Assembly: GCA_016932575.1 (NCBI GenBank)
Contig: JAFGCO010000055.1
Location: 310,001 to 374,000 of the forward strand
Origin: a bacterium
GTDB lineage: Bacteria > Zhuqueibacterota > QNDG01 > JAFGCO01
Direction: 5' to 3'
Length of the DNA stretch: 64,000 nucleotides
Shown here: positions 35,049 through 44,835 of the stretch, in pieces
Layout of the letters: each line of letters begins with the position of its first letter
How positions within the stretch are numbered: position 1 is the first letter of the stretch
Notes under the pieces: generated by a model
Told to the model about the DNA's origin: nothing
What the model saw: only the letters and a program-made list of their open reading frames with translations
Database searches by the model: none
Translations under genes and position numbers: made by a program

Positions 35049-35852
35049 ATGGATAGTCATAAAATAACAGTCCCTGAAATCATGGGAATGAAGTCTGCGG
35101 GAGAAAAGATCGCCTGTCTGACCGCCTATGACTGGTGTTTTGCCGCGCTTTTAGATCAGGTCGGATTGGATATTGTTTTGGTGGGTGATTCGGCGTCCAT
35201 GGTCTATGCCGGATACGAAACCACAATCCCGATTACCATGGAGCAAATGCTTTATCATACACAGTGTGTGTCAAGGGGGGTTAAACGGGCACTGTTGATT
35301 GCGGATATGCCGTTTTTGTCGTTTCAGATCAGTCCAGAAGAAACCCTGCGGAATGCCGGGCGGTTTTTAAAGGAGGGCAGAGCCGAAGGCGTCAAGATCG
35401 AAGGCGGCGAACCCATGGCCGAAACCATTCACAGAATTACGGATGTGGGCATTCCGGTGATGGGGCATCTGGGGCTCACGCCTCAGTCGATTAAAGTATT
35501 CGGAGGATACAGGATTCGCGGCAAGGATGAAAGAGAAGCTGAGATATTAAAAAACGATGCCCGCATATTAGAGCAGGCAGGTGTATTTGCACTTGTGCTG
35601 GAAAAAATTCCCGCAACACTGGCAAAAGAAATTTCCGGATCCATTGCTATCCCGACTATTGGTATCGGCGCGGGACCAGATTGTGACGGGCAAATACTGG
35701 TGACACATGACCTTCTGGGTCTCTTTGAAGAATTTAAACCGAAATTTGTTAGAAAATATGCCGAGTTGGCAAAAACCATGCGGGATGCATTTTCAAACTA
35801 TGTAAAAGATGTCAAATCAGGAACATTTCCATCCAGCAGGGAAAGTTTTTAA
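35049..35852 (+). CDS. panB: 3-methyl-2-oxobutanoate hydroxymethyltransferase
   Basis: PanB adds a hydroxymethyl group from methylene-tetrahydrofolate to ketoisovalerate, the first step to pantothenate. The 267-residue protein (from ATG 35049) has LTAYDWCFAALLD, VLVGDSASMVYAGYETTIPITM, the metal ligands in VGDS and IADMP, VKIEGGEPM, VMGHLGLTPQ and IGIGAGPDCDGQILV. A TTG at 35037 would add four residues. Other pan genes are not in the window. Confidence 0.95.
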   Translation: MDSHKITVPEIMGMKSAGEKIACLTAYDWCFAALLDQVGLDIVLVGDSASMVYAGYETTIPITMEQMLYHTQCVSRGVKRALLIADMPFLSFQISPEETLRNAGRFLKEGRAEGVKIEGGEPMAETIHRITDVGIPVMGHLGLTPQSIKVFGGYRIRGKDEREAEILKNDARILEQAGVFALVLEKIPATLAKEISGSIAIPTIGIGAGPDCDGQILVTHDLLGLFEEFKPKFVRKYAELAKTMRDAFSNYVKDVKSGTFPSSRESF

Positions 35853-35949
35853 ACAGTAATGAATCTGAAGATATTTACACAGAAAACATACTTGAATTCA
35901 TCATTTTTTTCTGTGTTTCTGCATGACCAAGGTAAAAATAAGGATATCT

Positions 35950-36417
35950 ATGGAAGTCTCTTTCTGGTTTACCTTCGTTGGACTGACAATTTACGGTCTT
36001 CATCATCTTTGGCACAGATATCCGGTTCCGCTCACCTGGCTGATTGATATTCTGGCAGGTGCCGGTATTGGCGCGCTTATCGGCCAGGCCCGACCCGTAC
36101 ATTTCGGATACTCTGTTGTCCCTGTCTGGCTGACAGCATTTTCAGGCGGTTTGTCTGCGGTGATGCTGTGGGGGGCAGACCGTTTGAAATTATTCGAAAA
36201 GCAGCCCGTTCAGTACAGCCTGATGATTATGATGAGTATAATACATGCCAGTATCTTTATTCTGATGTACAAATGGTACATTTTATCTCAGCTATCGGAT
36301 TATCTTTCACAACCCCAAAATTTTACTTTGTTCGTTCATATCCTGCTTATTAGCGCCCTCTCTTTTATAGGCTTTACATTTCCTAAGCGTTTGCTGAAAA
36401 TTCGTGGCCGTGATTGA
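35950..36417 (+). CDS. Integral membrane protein of unknown family
   Basis: The 155-residue protein is mostly hydrophobic, with about five likely membrane helices and a basic C-terminus (KRLLKIRGRD). I do not recognise a family and see no catalytic motif. The ATG at 35950 is preferred because AAGGA stands upstream and the earlier frame start (35923) adds a charged segment. It lies about 100 bases after panB. Confidence 0.6.
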   Translation: MEVSFWFTFVGLTIYGLHHLWHRYPVPLTWLIDILAGAGIGALIGQARPVHFGYSVVPVWLTAFSGGLSAVMLWGADRLKLFEKQPVQYSLMIMMSIIHASIFILMYKWYILSQLSDYLSQPQNFTLFVHILLISALSFIGFTFPKRLLKIRGRD

Positions 36418-37242
36418 GAGTTTGTGTGTAACCGGATAAATCCAGAGTGCCCTTTGGATTTCGGAACCATTGAACAGTCATTAAATTCTATAAAAACAAT
36501 ATATTTCAAAACAACCGGGCGCTCGCTTTGCCAGGGCAGCGGCAATTTTTACACAGCCTCTGTGTTCTGATTCAGGTAAAAAGGAAACCGAATCCCCGTT
36601 ACCTCGTCTTGCTTCATCCTGACTTAACTACAGGATAAAAATGCGTTCCTGTATGGTTCATTTGTATGTATTATTCTTTATTTTTTTTAAATGCCGGTTA
36701 ACAAAATGACAATATGATAAAATTACAAACCGCCCTGTTTTATTTCTGAAGTATGCAATAATATTTTGTTTTTGATAATTTAACATGTTGATCTTTCAAT
36801 CATTCTGTAATTGTTTATTGTTTAATTATTATAATATAATAATATGAAAAATTTTTAATATTCATGTCGCACTGTTTTATATCCACGGTTTTTTCCTGAA
36901 AACAATACATTTCAGTCCATTTTACGGCATATTCTTCTTGTTTCGGCAATAAATTCCGATTCAAATTGCATATTTTCAGCATTTCTGTGCAGCTTTAAAA
37001 TTTGTATTTTAAATAAGATATAACACTATACTAATATTTCGGCATATATATTGCTTTAACATTTGATAAATCGTGTGCGGAAAACATGAGGAGGCGTTTA
37101 TAGAAAAAAAGTTCTCTATCGATAATCATCAAATGAATTCTTTAAAATTGAAGTGTCATCATTCTCCTGTAATTTAAAAAGTTAGAGTATCAAAAATATT
37201 TATCCCCTCCCCCATGTGTGTCAAAAACAAAGGAGAAATGTC
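36418..37242 (+). other. 825-base AT-rich gap upstream of the pilin genes
   Basis: No coding region is visible. Just after the membrane-protein gene is a terminator-like hairpin (AAATCCAGAG / CTTTGGATTT, 36438-36461) with no T-run. Further on the DNA becomes extremely AT-rich, with overlapping TATAAT boxes (36830-36840) and only a weak TTGTTT -35. The tad operon promoter must lie here, and the length suggests complex control. No c-di-GMP riboswitch or other known leader was recognised. Confidence 0.4.
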
Positions 37243-37410
37243 ATGAAAGTTCTGCATTTGCTCAGAGCAATCGCCCGAAGGGAAGAAGGACAGACACTGG
37301 CTGAATATGCCTTGATTCTCGTTCTCATTGCTGTCGTGGTCATTGCCGCAGTCACTCTGCTGGGAACTCAGATCCAGGGTGTACTGCAATCCATCGCCAA
37401 TGCACTTTAA
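37243..37410 (+). CDS. flp: Flp/Fap-type pilin
   Basis: The 55-residue prepilin has a short basic leader ending in Gly, then QTLAEYALILVLIAVVVIAA, the Flp signature with Glu at +5 and Tyr at +6 of the mature protein. Prepilin peptidase would cut after REEG. The mature pilin is almost only a hydrophobic helix, as in other Flp pili. AAGGAG precedes the ATG. It is the first gene of the tad locus and probably the major pilin. Confidence 0.92.
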   Translation: MKVLHLLRAIARREEGQTLAEYALILVLIAVVVIAAVTLLGTQIQGVLQSIANAL

Positions 37411-37428
37411 GATGCTGCTTTTGACAAA

Positions 37429-37578
37429 ATGCGAGGTTTAGTCAAAAGAATCGAAGGGCAAACGTTGGGTGAGTTTGTACTGATCCTTCTGCTGATCGTG
37501 ATTGTCACGATTGTGGCGCTCACATTATTGGGAACCAATCTCTTGGCCTTCTGGAATCAGATAAGCAATGCTTTGTAA
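37429..37578 (+). CDS. Second, shorter Flp-type pilin
   Basis: A 49-residue frame lies 18 bases after the first flp and is clearly its paralogue. It has a basic leader (MRGLVKRIEG), then QTLGEFVLILLLIVIVTIVA and TLLGTNLLAFWNQISNAL, which parallels TLLGTQIQGVLQSIANAL of the first. The processing site and Glu+5 are kept; Tyr+6 is Phe. It may be a minor pilin or a decaying duplicate. No strong ribosome-binding site is seen, so it may depend on translation of the first gene. Confidence 0.8.
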   Translation: MRGLVKRIEGQTLGEFVLILLLIVIVTIVALTLLGTNLLAFWNQISNAL

Positions 37579-37631
37579 TTCGCAGTTTCATTACAGCAGG
37601 ATCAGTGCGTTTTTATTTGATGTTGCTTAAA

Positions 37632-37681
37632 GGAGAGGGAGATTTTCATCCTCCCTCTCCCAAGAGCAAGCCCCTGCTCTT
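37632..37681 (+). terminator. Tandem hairpins between pilin genes and the rest of the tad operon
   Basis: A perfect 10-bp stem (GGAGAGGGAG 37632-37641 with CTCCCTCTCC 37651-37660, 9-base loop) is followed at once by a 7-bp stem (AAGAGCA 37662-37668 with TGCTCTT 37675-37681). No long T-run follows, so they may be partial terminators or mRNA-stabilising ends that keep pilin mRNA abundant relative to the assembly genes. Confidence 0.5.
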
Positions 37682-37735
37682 CGTTCTCAATGAAGCGGTA
37701 TTGCTAAAATCAGTCAATCGGGAAGGACATTGACG

Positions 37736-38119
37736 ATGTTGAGAAAATTGATTCATAATCAGGAGGGTCAATCCCTGGTAGAGTTAGTGCTGGTGATTCC
37801 CATCTTTATTTTTCTTCTGTTTGGCATCATTGAATTCGGCAGGGCGTGGGAAACGCTCAATATTATGACAAGCGCAGCAAGAGAGGGTGCCCGGGTTGCT
37901 GCAGTCACCAATCCCAACGTATCAAGAGCCTCTAATGCTGCGCAAAGAATACTCTCTGCAGGCAATGTCAGTAATGCATCGGTTTCGGTAACCGGACCCG
38001 ACGGCAACGGAGAAGTCCAGGTTACAGTCACTGTCAGTTATGCGCCCATGAGCAATATCATACCCGGTCTTGGACCGATGTCCCTTTCAAGAAGTACTTC
38101 GATGCATTGGGAAGGTTAA
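37736..38119 (+). CDS. TadE-like pseudopilin
   Basis: The 127-residue protein begins with a short leader and the TadE signature EGQSLVELVLVIPIFIFLLFGIIEFGRAWE. REGARVAAVTNP and a small extracytoplasmic domain follow. TadE proteins are processed like pilins and are needed for Flp pilus assembly. GGAAGGA precedes the ATG at 37736; an upstream TTG at 37730 is less likely. Confidence 0.88.
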   Translation: MLRKLIHNQEGQSLVELVLVIPIFIFLLFGIIEFGRAWETLNIMTSAAREGARVAAVTNPNVSRASNAAQRILSAGNVSNASVSVTGPDGNGEVQVTVTVSYAPMSNIIPGLGPMSLSRSTSMHWEG

Positions 38120-38137
38120 TTTTCGGAGCGAAGAATT

Positions 38138-38965
38138 ATGATTAAAGTGCGATCGATCATCATTGTGGCCCTTGTGCTCAGCGGGGCTGTCACTTACGGA
38201 TTATATCAGTATATGGAAAATCAAAAGGTCACATCTGAAGAAAAAGACGAAGGGTATAAGAATGTCATTTTAGCCAATGTGCATCTGCCTATCGGGACAA
38301 AAATTGAAGAATCCAATGTGCGGAGGATTGCCTGGCCTGCCAAGCTGCTGCCCAAAGACCACTATTCTGAGATATCCCAGGTTGTGGGTCGCGTAATGAA
38401 AGCAGAAGCATTTCCGGGGGATGTGATTATAGAGAGCAAATTGGCACCGATCGGATCTGAAGGAGGATTTTCCAGCATTATACCTCCGGGTATGCGTGCC
38501 CTGACAGTCGAAGTGAACACCTATGTAGGTGTGGGGGGATTTATTCTTCCAAATACACGTGTAGATGTATTGGTGACGGTTGCATCATATTCAGACAAAG
38601 ATGAAGCATCCACAAGAATTATTCTCGAGAATATCAAAGTCCTGGCCGTAGATCAGACTTTCCAGAGAAAAGGGGACGATCCGGTCACCGTACAAACGGT
38701 GACACTGCTTGTGACTCCGGATCAGGCAGAAAAACTGGTACTTGCAAGCACTGAGGGAAAGCTGCAATTGACTTTAAGGAACGACTCAGACAACGCGCAA
38801 ATGACGACAAGCGGTGTTCAATTAAAAGAATTGGTGGCCAAGAAAACCACCATAAACCGTCGGATCACCAAGCCTTCTGCATCCAGGAATAAAAAAGTAG
38901 TGGAAGTGATTCATTCGGGCGAACGGGAAGAGATCACATTCGAAGACGGAGAAAGAAAAGAATAA
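38138..38965 (+). CDS. cpaB: Flp pilus assembly protein CpaB (RcpC)
   Basis: The 275-residue protein has an N-terminal membrane helix (about 7-25), a SAF domain (VILANVHLPIGTKIEESNVRRIAWP) and the CpaB core: PPGMRALTVEVN, VGGFILPNTRVDVLVT, TLLVTPDQAEKLVLASTEGKLQLTLR. CpaB/RcpC acts in the periplasm, probably linking secretin and peptidoglycan or modifying pilus export. It follows tadE by 18 bases. Confidence 0.92.
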   Translation: MIKVRSIIIVALVLSGAVTYGLYQYMENQKVTSEEKDEGYKNVILANVHLPIGTKIEESNVRRIAWPAKLLPKDHYSEISQVVGRVMKAEAFPGDVIIESKLAPIGSEGGFSSIIPPGMRALTVEVNTYVGVGGFILPNTRVDVLVTVASYSDKDEASTRIILENIKVLAVDQTFQRKGDDPVTVQTVTLLVTPDQAEKLVLASTEGKLQLTLRNDSDNAQMTTSGVQLKELVAKKTTINRRITKPSASRNKKVVEVIHSGEREEITFEDGERKE

Positions 38966-39035
38966 ACTCCCGGCATGACCTCAGCGGAACTTCAGGACTG
39001 AATGATGAGGATATTATTTACCAGGAGACACACCC

Positions 39036-40130
39036 ATGGCTATTTTTTCGGATAGTACATTTTGTAAAAAGGGATTTGCGGTAATACTGTTGATTTTACT
39101 CTTTGCTAATTATGCGCAGAGTCTGACAGAGGATGTTGAGGTATTGGATATCTATTCTGGCCAATCGGAAGTCCTCGATTTCGAAAAGCCCGTTAGCCGG
39201 ATTGCGATATCGAATCCTGATGTGGCCAGCGCCAGTGTCATTACTCCGCTTCAGATTTTAATTGACGGTAAAAAAACCGGTATCACAACCCTGGTAGTCT
39301 GGCCTGAAAAAGGCACCTATATGAAGTATAAATTAAGGGTTGTTGCCGGGGTTTCGAAAGAGCAGGTCATGCTTAATGTCAAATTTATCGAAGTGAATAA
39401 AAGTGCTTTAAAAACACTGGGATTTGATTTTTTAGTAAAAAAATTCAATGTCAGAGAAGAAGTGATGGATATGGGATCCTACGCCGGAAAGGTCAATGAT
39501 CCGTCAGATCCCCTGATTCTGGGCAATTCCGTTGATTTCTTTTTTAATTCGACGACCCAGAATATATCAGGTATTATTAAAGCTCTGTGGGAAGACAACC
39601 TTCTGACGGTTCTGGCAGCACCGAATTTAAGTGCCATCAGCGGAGCGGAAGCCCGGTTTCTGGCAGGAGGTGAGTTCCCGATTCCTCTTGTATCCGGAAC
39701 AGGCGGTTCGCAGAGCATATCGATTGTATTTAAAGAATATGGTGTCCGGTTAAAGTTTGTGCCCACAGTTCTCAGTTCGAAGCTAATCAATATTAAAGTA
39801 GAGGCAGAGGTCAGCAACCTGGATTTTGAAAATGGTATTATCCTGAGCGGATTCCGAATTCCCTCCCTCGATACCCGTAAGGCAGAAACGGTTGTTGAAC
39901 TGGAAGAAGGGCAATATTTTATTTTGGGAGGACTGCTCTCTTCAGATATGGCGAAAACCGTTTCTAAAATACCGGGCCTTGGACATATTCCCATTCTTGG
40001 AAAACTCTTCAGCAGTGAGCGGTATTTAAACAATGAAAGCGAGCTTCTCATCACATTGTCACCGAAGATTGTCAGGGGGATCGGTGAAAATGAAATTCCT
40101 GCCATGAAGCTTCAGGCTGATGACAAGTAA
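39036..40130 (+). CDS. cpaC: Secretin CpaC (RcpA)
   Basis: The 364-residue protein has a signal peptide (1-29) and an N-terminal pilus-secretin domain (VSRIAISNPDVASASVITPLQILIDGKKTGITTLVVW). The secretin core follows (LLTVLAAPNLSAISGAEARFLAGGEFPIPL, GVRLKFVPTVL, LGHIPILGKLFSSERYLNNESELLITLSPKIV). It forms the outer-membrane pore of the Flp machine and supports a diderm envelope. It is on the short side for the family. Confidence 0.92.
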   Translation: MAIFSDSTFCKKGFAVILLILLFANYAQSLTEDVEVLDIYSGQSEVLDFEKPVSRIAISNPDVASASVITPLQILIDGKKTGITTLVVWPEKGTYMKYKLRVVAGVSKEQVMLNVKFIEVNKSALKTLGFDFLVKKFNVREEVMDMGSYAGKVNDPSDPLILGNSVDFFFNSTTQNISGIIKALWEDNLLTVLAAPNLSAISGAEARFLAGGEFPIPLVSGTGGSQSISIVFKEYGVRLKFVPTVLSSKLINIKVEAEVSNLDFENGIILSGFRIPSLDTRKAETVVELEEGQYFILGGLLSSDMAKTVSKIPGLGHIPILGKLFSSERYLNNESELLITLSPKIVRGIGENEIPAMKLQADDK

Positions 40131-40156
40131 CAGTAAAAATTGGAAAAGGGGGGTGT

Positions 40157-41137
40157 ATGAAAAAGTTCATCAAAGAGACAAAGGGAAATGTCATCGTCTT
40201 TACCGCGATTGCCATGACCTGTATGATCGGTTTTGCTGCACTCTCCATTGATGTGAGCACGCTTCTGACGGCGCGCAATGAACTGCAATGTGCGACAGAT
40301 GCAGCCGCCCTGTCAGGCGCAACGGGATTATTGGAAAGTTACCCGGAATCCAGAATCCGGGCCATAGCCACGGCCGGCCGGAACCAGTGCATGAACCAGT
40401 GTGTTGACTTAACGGCCTCCGATGTTACTTTTCCTCAGACCAACCAGATCATGGTGCAGGCCCAGTTACCCGTCACTCTGAATTTTTCACCGGTTCTGGG
40501 GATCAATTCGGCCAATATATCCGCAATAGCCGTGGCCGAACTGGGAACCATTGTGGGGACGAAGGGTCTCAAACCCTGGGCCGTTCCGGACATGAATTAT
40601 GAACCGGGTGATATTGTCTGCATCAAGGCAGGCGTGTTGGGGGCCCCGGGTACCGAGCCCAGTTTTTTCTATCCAATCGATTTTCCGCCTATGAATCGGG
40701 GTATACCTGAATCGGGTGCCTGTGTTTACCGGGAAAACATCATTCACACCAGCAGCAGCTATGTTTCTGTCGGTGATATTCTGCAGGTCGAGCCCGGCAA
40801 TATGGTTGGACCCACCCAGCAAGGGGTCAACAGTTTAATCGGTCAGGATCCGGACGCTTACTGGGATCCTGGATTTGGGGCGACCGGCGGAGTCGTGAAT
40901 TCCAGCTCGGGCCAGGATGGAAGTTCCCTCAGTCCGCGGGTGGTGATTATTCCGATGTACGATCCCACTCTGCCGCCGGATTCCGGAAGGAATAATATTA
41001 CTGTAACCCGTCTGGGTGCCTTTTTTGTGACTGGATTTCAGGGGAAAAGTCTCTATGGCACATTCATGACGATTTGGCATCATGGCACGTTCGGAGGCGG
41101 CAGTTCGATGCTGAAAGGCGTCAGGCTCGTTCAATAA
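40157..41137 (+). CDS. TadG-like pilus assembly protein
   Basis: The 326-residue protein starts with the Tad/TadG N-terminal domain: GNVIVFTAIAMTCMIGFAALSIDVSTLLTARNELQCATDAAALSGA, a membrane helix followed by a conserved helix. A Cys-containing segment (NQCMNQC) and a beta-rich extracytoplasmic part follow. It lacks the VWA domain seen in many TadG proteins. It probably works with TadE as a minor pseudopilin. GGGGGG precedes the ATG. Confidence 0.83.
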   Translation: MKKFIKETKGNVIVFTAIAMTCMIGFAALSIDVSTLLTARNELQCATDAAALSGATGLLESYPESRIRAIATAGRNQCMNQCVDLTASDVTFPQTNQIMVQAQLPVTLNFSPVLGINSANISAIAVAELGTIVGTKGLKPWAVPDMNYEPGDIVCIKAGVLGAPGTEPSFFYPIDFPPMNRGIPESGACVYRENIIHTSSSYVSVGDILQVEPGNMVGPTQQGVNSLIGQDPDAYWDPGFGATGGVVNSSSGQDGSSLSPRVVIIPMYDPTLPPDSGRNNITVTRLGAFFVTGFQGKSLYGTFMTIWHHGTFGGGSSMLKGVRLVQ

Positions 41138-41188
41138 TCATCCGGATAAGATTTAATGAATAAGATCATAAAAATGTAACTCTAACAA

Positions 41189-42421
41189 ATGGTTTTCAGC
41201 AAAATGAACACATCCCAAAATCTAAATAAATCCATTCTTTTGCTTGATACAAATGATGCATCGGCGAGGCATATCAAAACAATACTGGAATGTCTGGATG
41301 AGGTCGAAATCATCCATGAGGGGAAAGAAATTAATGAATTTTTATCTCTGATTCGAAAGCATACACCGGATATTGTGATTTTTAATCTATCGCCATCTCT
41401 GGAAGCCAGCATCAATCTGTCAAGACAGATGACCAGCATGTTCCCGGAGGTTACCCTCATTGCAGCTGCTGATACAATGGACACCTCTGTTATTCTGAAG
41501 GTTATGCGTGCCCGGGTACGGGAATTTTTAAAGCAGCCGGTCAGTCAAGATGAACTTTTAAGCGTGATCCACCATGTTTTCAGCGAAAAGGAAGCGGCAT
41601 TATCCCTGAAAACCGTGGAAAGCAAAATCATTACTTTCTTTGGACCCAAGGGAGGCGTGGGAACCACAACGGTCGCCACCAATATGGCCACTTCACTGGC
41701 CAGACATACAAAAAAAGATGTGATTATCGTCGATCTCGATCTGCAGTTCGGCAATGTCGCATTACATATGAATGTGAAATCCAAATACTCTATTCTTGAC
41801 ATTGTCAATTGCATTGATCAGATAGAAATTCCCCTTTTAAAATCACAAATGCCCAAGGGCACAAACGGCGTTTCAGTGTTGTCAGTGCCATCCCGTATCG
41901 AGGATGTGGAAAACATCAAATCGGTTCATATTGAAAAATTATTGCTGATGCTCCGCAAGGTATTTGATTATATTATTATCGACACCCACAATGCATTCGA
42001 TGATCTTTCAATCAAAGCCATGGACGAATCCAATTTTGTGCTTCTTGTTACCACCCTGGATGTGCCTTCATTATTTCATACAAAAAGAAGCCTGCAGCTT
42101 TTTCAGAAAATGGCGTACACCATGGAAAAGCTGTTTATTGTCATCAATCGGTATAATGCTTTGGAAGAATTTGATTTAAAATCCACGGAAAAGATGCTGG
42201 ATTTTCCGATTTTCTGGTCCATTCCGGAACAGGATTATCAAACCATGATTTCTTCCATTAACAGAGGGAATCCCATATCAAGCATGAAACCGGATTTAAA
42301 ATTAAGCCAGAATTTTTTAGAAATGGCTATGAAATTTAATGGTTTATACCATAAAAAGACTCAGGATGAAAAATCTCAAAAAAAACGAAGTCTATTTATG
42401 TTTAAGAAAACTGTGAAATAA
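41189..42421 (+). CDS. tadZ: TadZ/CpaE-like ATPase with pseudo-receiver domain
   Basis: The 410-residue protein has a receiver-like N-terminus (about 14-128) and a ParA/MinD ATPase domain (about 145-390). In the receiver the phosphate-accepting Asp position reads DIVIFN (N66), so phosphorylation is unlikely, while the switch Lys (FLKQP) is kept. The P-loop is [10 protein letters not shown] (about 152-161), with the signature Lys but without the second Lys, as in other CpaE/TadZ proteins. It should place the pilus machine in the cell. Start is ATG 41189 or 41204. Confidence 0.88.
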   Translation: MVFSKMNTSQNLNKSILLLDTNDASARHIKTILECLDEVEIIHEGKEINEFLSLIRKHTPDIVIFNLSPSLEASINLSRQMTSMFPEVTLIAAADTMDTSVILKVMRARVREFLKQPVSQDELLSVIHHVFSEKEAALSLKTVESKIITFFGPKGGVGTTTVATNMATSLARHTKKDVIIVDLDLQFGNVALHMNVKSKYSILDIVNCIDQIEIPLLKSQMPKGTNGVSVLSVPSRIEDVENIKSVHIEKLLLMLRKVFDYIIIDTHNAFDDLSIKAMDESNFVLLVTTLDVPSLFHTKRSLQLFQKMAYTMEKLFIVINRYNALEEFDLKSTEKMLDFPIFWSIPEQDYQTMISSINRGNPISSMKPDLKLSQNFLEMAMKFNGLYHKKTQDEKSQKKRSLFMFKKTVK

Positions 42422-42432
42422 GGGAATTTGCA

Positions 42433-43860
42433 ATGGGTTTGAAAGACCGCCTATATGTCAAGACTGCTGATGGAGACAATTCACCTCTCGAGTTTACGGG
42501 CATTGATCGAAGTTCGCTTGGCGATGCCCTTGTTGATATGAAATCGAGTCAGCAGCATGACTACATGGGATTAAAAGAGAGAATACACAGACGTTTAATC
42601 GACAAGCTTGACTTGACCAAACTATCATCCATTCCAAGAGACGTGCTGACAAAACAGGTCAGAGAGGTCATTGAAGATTTACTGCTCGAAGACATCGAAA
42701 TCGGACCTGATTTTAACCGTGATATATTAACCAAGGAAATTCTGGATGAAACATTTGGATTGGGTCCGCTGGAACCGCTTTTAAATGATCCGACTGTGTC
42801 TGATATTCTGGTCAATGGCTATAATCAGGTGTTTGTTGAACGATATGGAAGGCTTGAGCTGACCAATACAGTATTTAAAGATGATAATCACCTTTTGAAT
42901 ATTATTGACCGCATTGTATCAAAGATCGGGCGCCGTGTGGATGAAAGCAGCCCTATGGTAGATGCCCGGCTTCCGGATGGTTCCAGAGTCAATGCAATCA
43001 TTCCTCCATTGGCCATTGACGGACCCAGTGTGTCTATCAGAAAATTCGGAATCAATAAAATATCAGTCCAAGATCTGATCAACCTTGGAACATTGACAAC
43101 CTCTGTCTCACAAATGATGAAAGCGGCTGTCAGGTCACGGCTGAACATATTAATCTCGGGAGGGACCGGTTCCGGAAAGACCACCCTGTTAAATATACTC
43201 TCGGGATTTATACCTGCATCTGAACGCATTGTGACCATCGAAGATGCGGCAGAACTTCAGCTTCGCCAGGAGCATGTTGTTCGCCTGGAAACCCGTCCGC
43301 CAAACCTTGAAGGGAAAGGCCGTGTTGCCCAGTATGATCTGGTTCGGAATGCCCTGCGGATGCGTCCGGACAGGATTGTTGTGGGTGAAGTGCGCGGGGC
43401 AGAAGCGCTCGATATGCTGCAGGCCATGAATACAGGCCATGATGGATCCCTGACGACTTTGCATGCCAATACAACCCGCGACGCGCTTCGCCGGCTTGAG
43501 ACCATGATACTGATGGCAGGGAGCAATCTCACAGAAAAAGCCATGCGCGAGCAGATCAGTTCGGCCATCAATATCATTATTCAGACGACAAGATTGAGCG
43601 ATGGTACCCGCAAAGTGATTAAAATATCTGAAATAACCGGCATGGAAGGCGATACGATTTCATTGCAGGATATATTTGTTTTTGAAAAAATGGGTGTTCG
43701 TGAAGATGGCCAGGTTCTGGGCGGATTTCGAACGACAGGTCTCCGTCCGAAATTCGCGGAACAACTGGAAACATCGGGAATTATGCTGCCTCCAGATTTA
43801 TTCGAACCAAAACTTGAAGTGCTTGTTGATCAAAATGCGGAGGAAGAGCAGGAGTCATGA
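42433..43860 (+). CDS. cpaF: Flp pilus assembly ATPase CpaF (TadA)
   Basis: The 475-residue secretion ATPase powers pilin export and assembly. It shows an N-terminal helical part, [27 protein letters not shown], Walker [14 protein letters not shown] (about 239-251), the Asp box [10 protein letters not shown], Walker [21 protein letters not shown] and the His box [12 protein letters not shown]. Its end overlaps tadB by 4 bases. Confidence 0.96.
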   Translation: MGLKDRLYVKTADGDNSPLEFTGIDRSSLGDALVDMKSSQQHDYMGLKERIHRRLIDKLDLTKLSSIPRDVLTKQVREVIEDLLLEDIEIGPDFNRDILTKEILDETFGLGPLEPLLNDPTVSDILVNGYNQVFVERYGRLELTNTVFKDDNHLLNIIDRIVSKIGRRVDESSPMVDARLPDGSRVNAIIPPLAIDGPSVSIRKFGINKISVQDLINLGTLTTSVSQMMKAAVRSRLNILISGGTGSGKTTLLNILSGFIPASERIVTIEDAAELQLRQEHVVRLETRPPNLEGKGRVAQYDLVRNALRMRPDRIVVGEVRGAEALDMLQAMNTGHDGSLTTLHANTTRDALRRLETMILMAGSNLTEKAMREQISSAINIIIQTTRLSDGTRKVIKISEITGMEGDTISLQDIFVFEKMGVREDGQVLGGFRTTGLRPKFAEQLETSGIMLPPDLFEPKLEVLVDQNAEEEQES

Positions 43861-44825
43861 CTATTTTATTGATTGTTTTTTATGTGGCCATTGTCTTGCT
43901 TATTTCCGGCGTCATGTTTTTTATTGTCCGGCTCGTCCGAAACCCTGAACGGCAAATTAACAAACGGGTTGAAGAATTTTCTGAAGTGTATAATAAACAG
44001 GAAGAGGACGACACTCCCCGGATCCTTCAAAATCAGGACTTCGGTCATTTAACAGCCCTGAATACCCTGCTGGATAAGCTGAGTGTGTTGAAGAAGATAA
44101 ACCGTCTTATTAAACAGGCTGATTCAAAATTAACGGCTGCGAAGCTGATCGTTTTCATCGTGTTCATGTCATTTCTTGGATTTTTAATTGGCATGAAAAT
44201 CAATGTATTTTTTATGATTGTTTTTATGGCGGGTTTCGGCAGCATTCCCGTTGTGCATTTATATATTCAGAGAGCAAAGAGACTGAAAGCTTTTATCCGT
44301 GCCTTTCCGGATTCTATTGATATGATGGCAAGTGCGATTCGGGCTGGCCATGCCTTTAATCAGGCCATGCAGCTGGTGGGGAATGAGGCTCCTGATCCGG
44401 TAGGAATCGAATTCAAACGAACCTATGAACAGTACAATCTTGGATTGAACTTGAAGGATGTGCTTCTGGAAATGACAGACCGTGTAAACAGCCTGGATCT
44501 AAAACTTTTTGTCACTGCCATACTGCTTCAAAAAGAGACCGGCGGCAACCTGACCGAAATACTGGATAAGATAAGCTATACAATTCGTGAAAGGTTCAAA
44601 CTGATCGGGCAGATCAAAACGTTCACGGCCCAGGGCCGGATGTCTGCGATTATACTGGGAGCTTTGCCGCTTGTATTTGTCCTGTTTATATCCGGTCTGA
44701 ACCCCGATTATCTGACACCGCTCTTTCATGACAAACTGGGTCATTACTTCATACTCATTGCTGTGTTTTTACAAATCTTTGGTTTTATTGTCATTCAGAA
44801 AATTGTGAAGATCAAATACCAATAG
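43857..44825 (+). CDS. tadB: TadB-like platform protein
   Basis: The 322-residue inner-membrane protein has helices at the N-terminus (about 3-22), in the middle (about 98-135) and at the C-terminus (about 265-315). Between them is the T2SSF domain ([64 protein letters not shown]). It forms the assembly platform with TadC. ATGA coupling to cpaF is present. Confidence 0.93.
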   Translation: MTILLIVFYVAIVLLISGVMFFIVRLVRNPERQINKRVEEFSEVYNKQEEDDTPRILQNQDFGHLTALNTLLDKLSVLKKINRLIKQADSKLTAAKLIVFIVFMSFLGFLIGMKINVFFMIVFMAGFGSIPVVHLYIQRAKRLKAFIRAFPDSIDMMASAIRAGHAFNQAMQLVGNEAPDPVGIEFKRTYEQYNLGLNLKDVLLEMTDRVNSLDLKLFVTAILLQKETGGNLTEILDKISYTIRERFKLIGQIKTFTAQGRMSAIILGALPLVFVLFISGLNPDYLTPLFHDKLGHYFILIAVFLQIFGFIVIQKIVKIKYQ

Positions 44826-44835
44826 GGTGGGGGAT

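Noticed and set aside
35859-36047. Short plus-strand frame after panB
   Set aside because: It overlaps the membrane-protein gene in another frame, lacks a ribosome-binding site and shows no domain.
36418-37242. Possible c-di-GMP riboswitch upstream of the pilus genes
   Set aside because: No GEMM-like conserved core could be found in this AT-rich stretch.
39479-40105. Minus-strand open frame of 208 codons
   Set aside because: It is antisense to the cpaC secretin core, and its translation is Ser/Arg-rich without motifs.
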